From the NCBI GenBank assembly GCA_965197565.1, contig CBDANK010000003.1:744001-808000 (forward strand): a stretch of DNA of 64,000 nucleotides, given 5' to 3'. The DNA is from G963667675 sp965197565. GTDB lineage: Bacteria > Chloroflexota > Dehalococcoidia > Lucifugimonadales > UBA3495. The notes under the pieces were generated by a model, which saw only the letters and a list, made by a program, of their open reading frames with translations, did no database searches and was not told where the DNA came from. How positions within the stretch are numbered: position 1 is the first letter of the stretch; each line of letters begins with the position of its first letter. This document shows, in pieces, positions 9,148-17,299 of the stretch. Made by a program: the position numbers and the translations under genes.

Positions 9148-12100
9148 GAATCGGCGGCGTGGATTTCCCGGAGCCGTTACTGAACGCCCTGCGCGACGGG
9201 CGGCTGGTGGTGTTCGCCGGCGCCGGCGTCTCCATGGGGCCGCCCGCCAACCTGCCAGACTTCCGTGAACTGGCGCGCCAGGTAGCCGAAGGAACAGGCA
9301 TTACCATCGGGAAGGACGAACCGGAAGACCGGTTCTTGGGACAACTCAAGGCGGCTGGTACAGACGTCCACCAAATTGCGGCCCAACGGCTACAGCATAA
9401 CAACCCACAGCCGAAAGAGCTGCACCGAGACCTGCTGCGCCTGTATCCCAACGCTGAGGACATCCGCATCGTAACCACCAACTTTGACCTGCTCTTCAAG
9501 GAAGCTGTCAGCGACCTGTTCGATACGGGGCCAAGGATATTTTATGCTCCTGTGCTGCCTTTGGGCGAGCGACTTCAAGGCATCGTCCATATTCACGGGT
9601 CGGTGAGCGAACCGGAAGGAATGATACTCACTCACCGAGACTTCGGAAGGGCATATCTGACTCAAGCCGACGGCTGGGCTCGCCGTTTCCTGGTTGACCT
9701 CTTCGCCAATCACACCGTGCTGTTCGTGGGCTACAGCCACAACGACACCATAATGAATTACCTGACGCCATCGTTGCCACCGGATAGCTACGATATGCGC
9801 TATGCCCTCATCGGAGACCGGAGCGACACCCCTGCCCGCTGGCGTTCGATGGGTATCCAGCCCATCACATTTCCGCAAGAGTCGGAAAGCGATTACAGCG
9901 GGCTGGACAGGGCAGTAGCCGGGTTGGCCAACCACAGACGCCGCCGCATTTTGGGCTGGCAACAGGAAATCACGAACATCGCCAGCGCGCCGCCACCCAT
10001 CGACGAAGAATCCGCCGGTGTAATCGAGCACGCCCTTAGTACCCCGGAACTGTCACAGTTTTTCACCAGAGCGGCCGAGTCACCTGACTATATTAACTGG
10101 CTTGACCGTCGCGGTCTTCTAAATGCCCTGTTCGCAGACGACAAGCTCAGCGACCAAGAAAGGATACTGGCGGGCTGGCTGTCCGGGCGCTTCGCCTTGG
10201 CCCACGATCACGCGCTGTTTCGGGCTATAGAAAATCACGGCTCACGACTGAATCCGGAATTCTGGAAGCTGCTCAGTTGGCAGATGCAGAACAGCATCCC
10301 AGATTCGCCAGATGCTGCGGTTATGATCCGCTGGGTCTTATTTCTCTCTGGTAACGTCCCAACGAACACCGAAGAGGCCGCTCTATCATGGCTAAGCAAA
10401 GTGTGCGCCAACATAGGCGCGACCGACAGCCTATTGCGAGTGTACGAAGCCTTGACGAAAAGGCTCAACCGCGTACCGCCATCTGATAGATGGCATAGAT
10501 CAGATATGTTCCATCACTATATGCAGGAATTACTGGAGGACTGCATTAAACCCAATTTGCACGAAATCGCCGAACCATTGCTGGCGCTGACCACCGCGAG
10601 ACTGAACGAGCGCTACCAAATATCAATCGCTTGGGAGGAAAGCAAGGCAACTTGGGATTCGGACAGCTATAGCAGGTCAGCTATTGAACCCCACGAACAG
10701 GACGAGTTAGGCCAAGACGTCGACGCTCTGATCGACACCGCCAGGGAGTGCCTGGAGTGGCTGGCCGCAAACACCCCGCTCATTGCTGGAGCGTGGTCCA
10801 ACCGCTACGTGTCTTCCAGCGCCCCGTTGCTGAGGCGTCTGGCCATCCACGCCCTGAGCGCGCGTAATGACCTTACGGCCAACGACAAAATTGCATGGCT
10901 TCTGAAAAACTGCGACATACACGAAATCGCAGCTCACCACGAGATATTTAGGGCCACCAGGATGGCCTATCCACAAGCCAGTAGGGAACAAAGGACATGC
11001 CTTATCAAAGCCGTGCAGACCTTCCGCTGGCCTGAAGAAACTGAACCCGACAAGGACCGCCGCACAGCATATTACCACCTTGAATGGCTTCATTGGCTCA
11101 GCGAAGCTGACCCTGATTGCGAGCTGACGAGGCAAACGATAGCTAGCATCAGGGTACTGTACCCTGAATTTCAGCCGTCAGAACACCCGGACTTCACACA
11201 CTATCACTGGTCTGGCTGGGTTGGAGAGGGGCCATCTTCTCAGAGTCAGTGGGACGTTGACATGCTCATTGCACGACCGGCATCCGAAGTGTTGCCATCT
11301 CTGCTGGCGTACGAGCCTACCGCTCAACAAAGATTCGAGGGGCATGACCGCTCAGCGATGCTGAGAGCAGTTAGGGAAGCGGCCAAGCAGAACCCGGATT
11401 GGGGTCTTGACTTAGCAGACGCCATGGTTGAGATGGGGTTATGGAACTCCGACCTGTGGCACAACGTGATAACCGCTTGGATAACTGCGGATCTCGACGC
11501 AAATAGCACCAGGCGAGTGCTGCTGCATTTGTCAGCTGACGAACTTCACCAAGGACATGCCCGGGAAATTGCTGACACACTCAGCGTGTTGATTCGGAAA
11601 CCCGAAGTATCAGAAACAACGGAATTACTCGATGCGGCAAGTTCGATTGCCATTGCATTGCGTCCATACGCTACCGCAGACTCCCTCCCTCAGTTCACTC
11701 GGTCCATAGGAGGAGTCCCTCAATACGTAAGCTGGATCGAGAAAGCCACCAACCACGCATCTGGACAACTGGCTCTGTTCTGGACTCACAGCATTGCGCT
11801 CTGGAGGGAGCGGCAACAGCCTGCCCCCCAGTCGCTTAGCGCTGTATACCGCAACGCGTTGGATGCCATCATAGCTGAGGACGGCGTACCCGGGAAAATT
11901 GGCAGCACGATACTAGCTGGCAACTTTCCCTTCTTTCTTGCGACTGACGAGGACTGGACGGTAAGCAACCTGCTACCACTCTTCGACGCTGAACACGAAG
12001 ATTTCCGGTGCGCCTGGGACGGCTTCTTGACCTGGGGACACTTATCGCCTCCCGTCATAGAGATATTACGCGAAAAATTCTTCGCTGCGGTCCCCCGAGT

Positions 12101-12689
12101 ATTTCGAGAATTTCAAGGGGAAATGTTGGCGAGCTTCGCACGGTTCTACGTTGCCGAAATGGGATGGGTAATAAATGGTGCCAACGATAGTTGGATTACA
12201 GAGTTCTTCAAATACGCGAGCGTGGAGGGGAGAAAGCAGTTTGCAATTGCAATCGGCCGCCATTTGCACAACTTGGATGATGGCCGACTACAAGAATGGT
12301 GGAGCGGTTGGCTCAAGAGTTACTGGGAGAACCGATTACAGGGCGTACCCCGCCCTCTGGATGATGAAGAAATCGAGACGATGCTGGAGTGGGTCGTGCA
12401 CTTGACCGGTGTATTCCCCGAGGCTGTCAGCCTGGCAGTACAGATGCGTAAGGTACCACTCGAAAGGACTATAATACCCTACCGCATCAGTGAGAGCGGT
12501 CTGATAGATGAGCACCCTAACGACCTCGCCAAATTCCTGATCAACTTGGGACAATGTGACACTCAACCATGGCTCTGGCATAGAACCGGAGATATGGTCG
12601 AAAGGCTGCTGGCGAAGGAACTGCCACCGGACATTGACACAGGGCTACGCGAACTGGTCGCCAAGAACGGCCAATGGATGGGTGGTTAG
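9144..12689 (+). CDS. Large SIR2-domain defence protein
   Basis: The N-terminus is a SIR2-like NAD-binding domain: GAGVS at residues 26-30, TTNFD at 111-115, HIHGS at 149-153 with the probable catalytic His, and LFVGYSHNDTIM near 193-204. The remaining ~900 residues are helical and resemble the long C-termini of SIR2-DUF4020-type proteins (that assignment is from memory and uncertain). Bacterial SIR2 effectors of this size deplete NAD+ when phage is sensed. ATG at 9144 directly precedes MRIGGVDFPEPLLNALRDG, the usual lead-in. The gene is intact and probably cotranscribed with the PIN gene and the small ORF. Confidence 0.82.
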   Translation: MRIGGVDFPEPLLNALRDGRLVVFAGAGVSMGPPANLPDFRELARQVAEGTGITIGKDEPEDRFLGQLKAAGTDVHQIAAQRLQHNNPQPKELHRDLLRLYPNAEDIRIVTTNFDLLFKEAVSDLFDTGPRIFYAPVLPLGERLQGIVHIHGSVSEPEGMILTHRDFGRAYLTQADGWARRFLVDLFANHTVLFVGYSHNDTIMNYLTPSLPPDSYDMRYALIGDRSDTPARWRSMGIQPITFPQESESDYSGLDRAVAGLANHRRRRILGWQQEITNIASAPPPIDEESAGVIEHALSTPELSQFFTRAAESPDYINWLDRRGLLNALFADDKLSDQERILAGWLSGRFALAHDHALFRAIENHGSRLNPEFWKLLSWQMQNSIPDSPDAAVMIRWVLFLSGNVPTNTEEAALSWLSKVCANIGATDSLLRVYEALTKRLNRVPPSDRWHRSDMFHHYMQELLEDCIKPNLHEIAEPLLALTTARLNERYQISIAWEESKATWDSDSYSRSAIEPHEQDELGQDVDALIDTARECLEWLAANTPLIAGAWSNRYVSSSAPLLRRLAIHALSARNDLTANDKIAWLLKNCDIHEIAAHHEIFRATRMAYPQASREQRTCLIKAVQTFRWPEETEPDKDRRTAYYHLEWLHWLSEADPDCELTRQTIASIRVLYPEFQPSEHPDFTHYHWSGWVGEGPSSQSQWDVDMLIARPASEVLPSLLAYEPTAQQRFEGHDRSAMLRAVREAAKQNPDWGLDLADAMVEMGLWNSDLWHNVITAWITADLDANSTRRVLLHLSADELHQGHAREIADTLSVLIRKPEVSETTELLDAASSIAIALRPYATADSLPQFTRSIGGVPQYVSWIEKATNHASGQLALFWTHSIALWRERQQPAPQSLSAVYRNALDAIIAEDGVPGKIGSTILAGNFPFFLATDEDWTVSNLLPLFDAEHEDFRCAWDGFLTWGHLSPPVIEILREKFFAAVPRVFREFQGEMLASFARFYVAEMGWVINGANDSWITEFFKYASVEGRKQFAIAIGRHLHNLDDGRLQEWWSGWLKSYWENRLQGVPRPLDDEEIETMLEWVVHLTGVFPEAVSLAVQMRKVPLERTIIPYRISESGLIDEHPNDLAKFLINLGQCDTQPWLWHRTGDMVERLLAKELPPDIDTGLRELVAKNGQWMGG

Positions 12690-12760
12690 TCGCATCGCAA
12701 AGCACCTGCCCTGCGAAACGCCACAACAGTTGATATGCCAAGTTTTGTTCCCGTGACAAA

Positions 12761-12800
12761 GGGCGGCACCGGCCGCTTCCGACATTAGAGGCGGCCGGCC
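12761..12800. repeat. GC-rich hairpin downstream of the SIR2 gene
   Basis: CCGGCCGC (12769-12776) pairs with GCGGCCGG (12791-12798). It sits about 75 bp after the SIR2 stop and shares the GGCGGCAC-GGCCGC left arm with the hairpin at 7394-7431, at the same distance from a stop codon. It lacks a T-run, so it may be a decayed or bidirectional terminator. Confidence 0.45.
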
Positions 12801-13328
12801 TAGATTGCCGCGCCACCTCATCGGCCCCAGCACGCAGCCTGCACCAGGGAATCCTTCCCAACGAGCTGTAGCCCCGAGACGACACACGGCGGTGGACCCC
12901 GGCAGGGCCACCCCGGACAACCGGAGCGGCCCTTTTCCATCCAAGAGCGGCAAACCCCAACGGGAGACCCACCTTGCGCCGCCCGAGCACGGAGGCCCCG
13001 GAAAGCTCCTGCGGGGCACCCTATTCTGAGCTTGTCGAAGGGTGAATGCGCTTCGCCAGACCACATTGCCAACACGTCCAAGCAGAAGGATTTCCTCACA
13101 AATGGAGACGACATCAACGATCACCGCAACTCCCCCGATCCCGAAGGCCTGACCATAGTCTGGAAATCCAGCAGAGGGTGCACTCGGCGGAGGTCATACT
13201 GGGAGGGTCCTGGGCCGCTGGCGACCACCATCCCGACTCTGACGCGTACTTCATAGCCGTGGCTCTGGACGAGGCCGCCGCCCGACGGACGAAAGGGATG
13301 CTCCGGGAGCGCCTGGGGGAAGCACGAC
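12801..13328. other. Stretch with no recognisable gene
   Basis: Several overlapping frames are open because of high GC, but none shows a recognisable domain or a good ribosome-binding site. A CTGAGCTTGTCGAAGGGT motif at about 13025-13042 resembles dispersed repeats common in such genomes. It looks like decayed sequence. Confidence 0.5.
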
Positions 13329-13517
13329 GTGCCGGTGGTAAACGTCATGACCATCACCCGGGATGACTTCGGGCAGGCCATCGCCGTGGACTTGGACGAC
13401 ATCGAGTCCCACTGCAATCGGGCGGCCCTGTACTGGAACCTTGGCCAGCCGGACAAGGCGGTGTGGGACGAAGACGAGACCCTCCGCCTGGAACCCGGCG
13501 ACTCGTCCGTAAGGTAG
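13329..13517 (+). pseudogene. Remnant of a tetratricopeptide-repeat protein
   Basis: The frame ends DIESHCNRAALYWNLGQPDK then AVWDEDETLRLEPGDSSVR. It matches the TPR pattern (N-R-A-x-x-x-x-x-L-G-Q-P-x-x-A then D-x-x-x-x-L-x-L-x-P-G). Only about one and a half repeats remain, with no signal peptide or start context. Confidence 0.45.
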
Positions 13518-14280
13518 GACCGGGAACTCGCCGTTGCGGAGGCGGAGGGGCGCTGAACCGGGGACGGCCTGGTGGAGTCGCCTCTAGACGCGAACATGGG
13601 GCTGCCTCGCCGGACCGAGCCACATCACAGCGTCGGGCAGAGAGCAGGCCATTTGCCGTGTCGGCTATAAGGAATGATCTGGTCTCCCCGGCGCTATCGC
13701 CCCAGTGCGCCAGCGTCACGGAACAGCGCTCTCGTTCACCGCGTGAGACACCGACCACCCAGCCCCGGTTGTCGCAGCCCGCGCTGTGGACGCAATGGAC
13801 CTCGGCGGGCCGGGGCGCCCTCCTAGCAGCCGACGCGGCGGTCATTTGGAGACGTCCCCTTAACTCAAACTCTCCTTTGCCACATTCCAACATTTCCCCT
13901 TAAGTGCGGTTGGCCTCGGCTAAGCAATTCACCAGGTTTGAACGCCGAAGGACTCCGCAGGGTAACCGAAGAACTCCACCACTCTCCCGGCCCGCTGTTC
14001 CAGCAATGAGATGGCTCCTTGGCACGACGCGTAGATTCCGGAATCCCCAACCGGCTTCGGCGCGTAGAGGTCCTCCGCCGACCTCGAAAAATAGGGGCGC
14101 TTTCTACCCCGGATGTCTCGGATTTTCTCGAAACCCTCGGGGTGCCGCTGGCGCATCAGCAGGCAGACCTGAATCAGCAGGTCGGGCTAGGAGGATACGG
14201 GCCGCGTCTCCAAAAGAAAGGTGAACGAGGCGGGCCTCCGGCGAGAGCTCCCGCTAACGGCGCCTGCCTGCCCCCTTAGT
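13518..14280. other. Stretch with no recognisable gene
   Basis: No domain is visible in any frame; the open frames look like GC-rich noise. It lies between a TPR remnant and a restriction-subunit remnant, so it is probably decayed accessory DNA. Confidence 0.5.
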
Positions 14281-14766
14281 TCTCGGCCAGAGGCAGCAGT
14301 TCAGCCCCGCTGTCCGTCAGCACCCGCTTAACCAGCGGTATATCAGCCGGTAGCCGGTCCTCTGCTCGGCGGCGGTGACTATGAGTTCCATAAGGCCATA
14401 CTGGAGGCCCAGCACCACATGCCGCCACCCGTCCAGGACGGCTTGCGGGATAACGGTGACCCTGGCCTGGTCCCGAAGCACCCTCTCTGCCGACCGCGCC
14501 GCCTGGCCGCTGGCGACCCTGCCCCTGGAAAGGTACCTGTTCAGTTCTTCCGTTGCCGCAACAGGGTCCTTGGCGTGGTCCACCTCGCAAAAGCGATGGC
14601 TGGTCACCTGGTAGTCAGGGGACTGGAAGAGCAGCAGCCACTTGCGACCATTGGTCAGCACCGCCAGCGGCGCGCCCGGACGGGCGCACTGAGCCACCAT
14701 CCGGCGCTCAAACCTGGCGCCGTCAAGATTCTCGCCGAAGGGCTTCACCTCCACCAGAACACGCGG
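14281..14766 (-). pseudogene. Remnant of a type I restriction R-subunit-like N-terminal domain
   Basis: On the minus strand the frame reads ATPRVLVEVKPFGENLDGA, then LAVLTNGRKWLLLFQSPD, then a helix. This fits the N-terminal nuclease domain of HsdR-like proteins, where the VEVKPFG segment corresponds to the ExK catalytic motif and AVLTNG is a hallmark. The usual N-terminal part is missing upstream. The frame ends near 14317 (RLIYRWLSGC), while a neighbouring frame continues PADIPLVKRVLTDSG to a stop near 14278, suggesting a frameshift at about 14340. No helicase domain follows, so it is a fragment. Confidence 0.5.
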
Positions 14767-14831
14767 GGTTGCCAGGCTAGTAGTCCAACAGCTTTGTATT
14801 GGTGGGTAAACCGCTTCTCCCCGTCATTTGT

Positions 14832-16228
14832 ATGTTGCGACTGCCCCACAAATGGGCCAAATTGTGGGGTGTGGGCGAGGAGTGGGTCGACCGTCGTTGG
14901 GCGGGCCGGGAGCGGCTGTTCCACGCATCGCTGTCCGTGACCCTCCACGCCGCCGACTAGGACACCCTCAAGGAGCTGACCCAGAAGGCCCAGGCCCACT
15001 TCGCCGCCACGTTGGGCAAGCTGGACAACCTGGCCTTCCGCCAGCGGGAGGGACTGCTGTCCACCTGCCCCTGGCCCTGAACGCCGTGGCGGTCTGGCGG
15101 ACGCTGGACACGTCCAGCCTGGCCCGGTTGTTTCCCTTCTCGCCGCCGGACCTGGACACCAGGAGCGGCACCCTCTACGGCATTGACCTCCGGGCCTGCG
15201 CCCCCATCGTCTACGACCCCCACCTGAATGCCAACACCGCCGTCCTGGCAAGTTCGGGCTCGGGCAAGTCCTTCGCCACCAAGCTGGGCGTGCTGCGCGG
15301 CGTGTGCCGTGGCGTGCGGGCCTACGTCATCGACCCGGAGGGCGAGTACGCCGACATGGCCAGGGCCGCCGGCGGCAGGGTGCTGTCGCCGGGAATCGCG
15401 GGCCAGGGCATGAACCCCTTTGTCATCGACCGGGGCGACAGCGAGGAACTGTTGCAGCGCATCGGCAGCCTGCGCCGTCTCATCGAGGTGATGGTGGGGG
15501 AGCGCCTGAGCGCCGAGCGGCGGTCCTCGCTGGACCACGCCCTGGCGGGCTACTACGCCGAACGCCGGGAGCGCACCGGCTTCCGCGATTTCTACGCCTA
15601 CCTGGAGCAGGAGGGCGGCGGCGACATCGCCCACCTCTTGCGTCCCTTCGCCACCGGCAGCCTGCGGCACCTGCTGTCCGACGAGGGCGACGACCTGCTG
15701 ACCCACGAGGCCCTGGTCACCGTCTTCGACCTGCACCTGCTGGAGCCGGAGCTTCGGCCGGCAGCCGCGATGGTCTGCACCGAGACGGTGTGGGCGGCAG
15801 CCGCCCAGGACCCCCGGCCAAGGTTGCTGGTGGTGGACGAGGTGTGGAGCATCATGCAGCACCCCGAGGGCGCCGCCTTCATGGTCAGCATGGCGAAGCG
15901 CGCCCGCAAGCACCGGCTGGGGTTGCAGTTCATCACCCAGGACGTGCAGGACCTGCTCAGCGAGGACTCCTCCCGCGCCATCACCGGACACAGCGGTCGC
16001 GCCCTGCTCCAGAACGCCGCCTTCAAGCTCTTGCTCCAACAGGACGCGGCGGCGATCAGCACCGTGGGCGAAGCCTTCGACCTGCCGGTGGAGCTGCAAC
16101 GCTGGCTCCTGTCCTGTCCCAGGGGCGACGGGCTGCTGCTAGCCCAGGGCAACCGCTTTCCGGTACGCATCGAGGCCACGCCCGAGGAGACCGAGGTCAT
16201 CGAGTGGCGGCCCGGACCCCGGCACTGA
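14832..16228 (+). pseudogene. Decayed VirB4/TraC-like conjugation ATPase gene
   Basis: The intact C-terminal part has the T4SS ATPase motifs: SSGSGKSF Walker A, VIDPEGEYADMA, LLVVDEVWSIMQHPEGAAF Walker B, and QFITQDVQDLL. The N-terminal coding runs in another frame from ATG 14832 (VDRRWAGRERLFHASLSVTL). It is interrupted by TAG at 14958-14960, resumes DTLKELTQKAQAHFAATLG, and loses frame at about 15063. One missing C in TCC AC(C) CTG CCC there would restore LLSTLPLALNAVAVW. About 200 N-terminal residues of a typical VirB4 are absent. It powered conjugative transfer in the ancestor and is now probably inactive. Confidence 0.75.
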
Positions 16229-16266
16229 ACCAACGACCCAATCCAATATATAGCGAGGCAACGAGT

Positions 16267-16806
16267 ATGAATATCAACCTAAGAAACATCATCTTCGGCG
16301 AGAAGCAGGCCAAGAAGCCCCCGGCGCTGCTGGCGGTTACGCCCTACCGCACCGGCGAGCGGACACTGCTGGGTGTGGAGAACCTGCTCCAGTCCGTCGC
16401 CGTCCCCGACCCCTTCTCCCTGGAACTGGCCGGGGACATGGACGGCGTCTCCCTGCTGGCCCGCTGCCAGGACGACCGGGTGGTCAAGCAGCAGCTGGCC
16501 GCCCACTATCCCCAGGCCCGCGTCCGCGACGTGGCCCCCGAGGACGACCCCATGCGCCGCCGCCAGGGGGAGCTGGCCTGGGAGGCCTGACCCTGCGGGT
16601 TGACGGGCCGGAGTACGTGCCCCTGCGCACCTTCCGGGACGACGACCTGCTGGACCCCGGCTCCGACCCCCTGCTGGCGGTCATCGGCTCCCTGTCCGCC
16701 CTGCGCCCCGGCGAGCGGCTGGTGTCCCGCCTGCTGCTACGCTCCCTGGGTCCCGAATGGGCCCAGGCCCACCAGGCCCGGCCCCATAAGCGGGCCGTCC
16801 CCGAAC
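16267..16806 (+). pseudogene. Truncated, frameshifted conjugation-associated gene
   Basis: A good start (MNINLRNIIFGEKQAKKPPA) leads to FSLELAGDMDGVSLLARCQD and YPQARVRDVAPEDDP. It resembles the N-terminal region of T4SS coupling-type ATPases found after VirB4 in actinobacterial and Chloroflexota elements (from memory). At about 16586, TGG GAG GCC TGA would read WEGLTLRVDGPEYVPLRTF if one G were restored. The second frame runs to WAQAHQARPHKRAVPE and stops matching exactly at the inverted-repeat element at 16807. It follows the VirB4-like gene by 38 bp as in a transfer operon. Confidence 0.6.
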
Positions 16807-16954
16807 GAGCCTGTCTCAGAACTCAGGGCTGTTTACGATATTCGGTCTAGTTCCCCATAGAATGCTCAATTAGCGATATAGCTTGATTGATACAGTGTAT
16901 TATAGCAGATAAAATTGCTCTTCTCGTTAACCAAAATACTTGTGAGACAGGCTC
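16807..16954. mobile_element. MITE-like element with 12-bp terminal inverted repeats
   Basis: GAGCCTGTCTCA at 16807-16818 is perfectly inverted at 16943-16954. Pairing continues outwards (CCGAAC/GTTCGG) with a 1-bp bulge. The interior is AT-rich, unlike its surroundings, and has no ORF. It truncates the conjugation gene. A third GAGCCTGTCTCA lies at 20116. Confidence 0.6.
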
Positions 16955-17021
16955 AGTTCGGTACGCTCAGGCCCACCTTCTCCGGCAAGGTCTTGTAGGG
17001 CACGCTACTGTCTAACAATCT

Positions 17022-17117
17022 GACCTGGCTTGAACGGACCCAAACCGACCGCCCACGAGTACTTAAGTTTTCCGTGTCGATTGAGTCCGTCAAATGAAGA
17101 TTCTTGATTTTGTCCAG
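17022..17117. repeat. 96-bp direct repeat, copy 1
   Basis: Nearly identical to 20620-20716. It starts GACCTGGCTTGAACGGACCC and ends TTGATTTTGTCCAG. The second copy abuts an IS3-family transposase fragment, so this is probably a solo insertion-sequence end. Confidence 0.75.
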
Positions 17118-17299
17118 TCAAGTGGGCTTTGCACCAAAAGACCTGGGTGAATCATGCCTTTAGTTTAGCCAGGTCACTTGTGATTCAACCGGCACTTTAG
17201 GTTCAAGACTCGGCGTTACGCCGATGACCTGCCCCAAAAGCTGGTGCACTCCCGAATTCCGAAACTGCTCCAATACCGAAGGCATCCTAGGTTGGTAGG

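Noticed and set aside
34..12689. Complete BREX or DISARM locus
   Set aside because: PglZ, BrxC, DrmA and DrmB are absent from the window; only related parts are present.
14828..15064. N-terminal part of the long frame before the VirB4 ATPase core
   Set aside because: It has no family similarity; the authentic N-terminal coding is in the adjacent frame from 14832.
15304..16266. Long Arg/Pro-rich frame overlapping the VirB4-like gene
   Set aside because: It is a GC-rich shadow; only its 3' part from 16267 is a real gene start.
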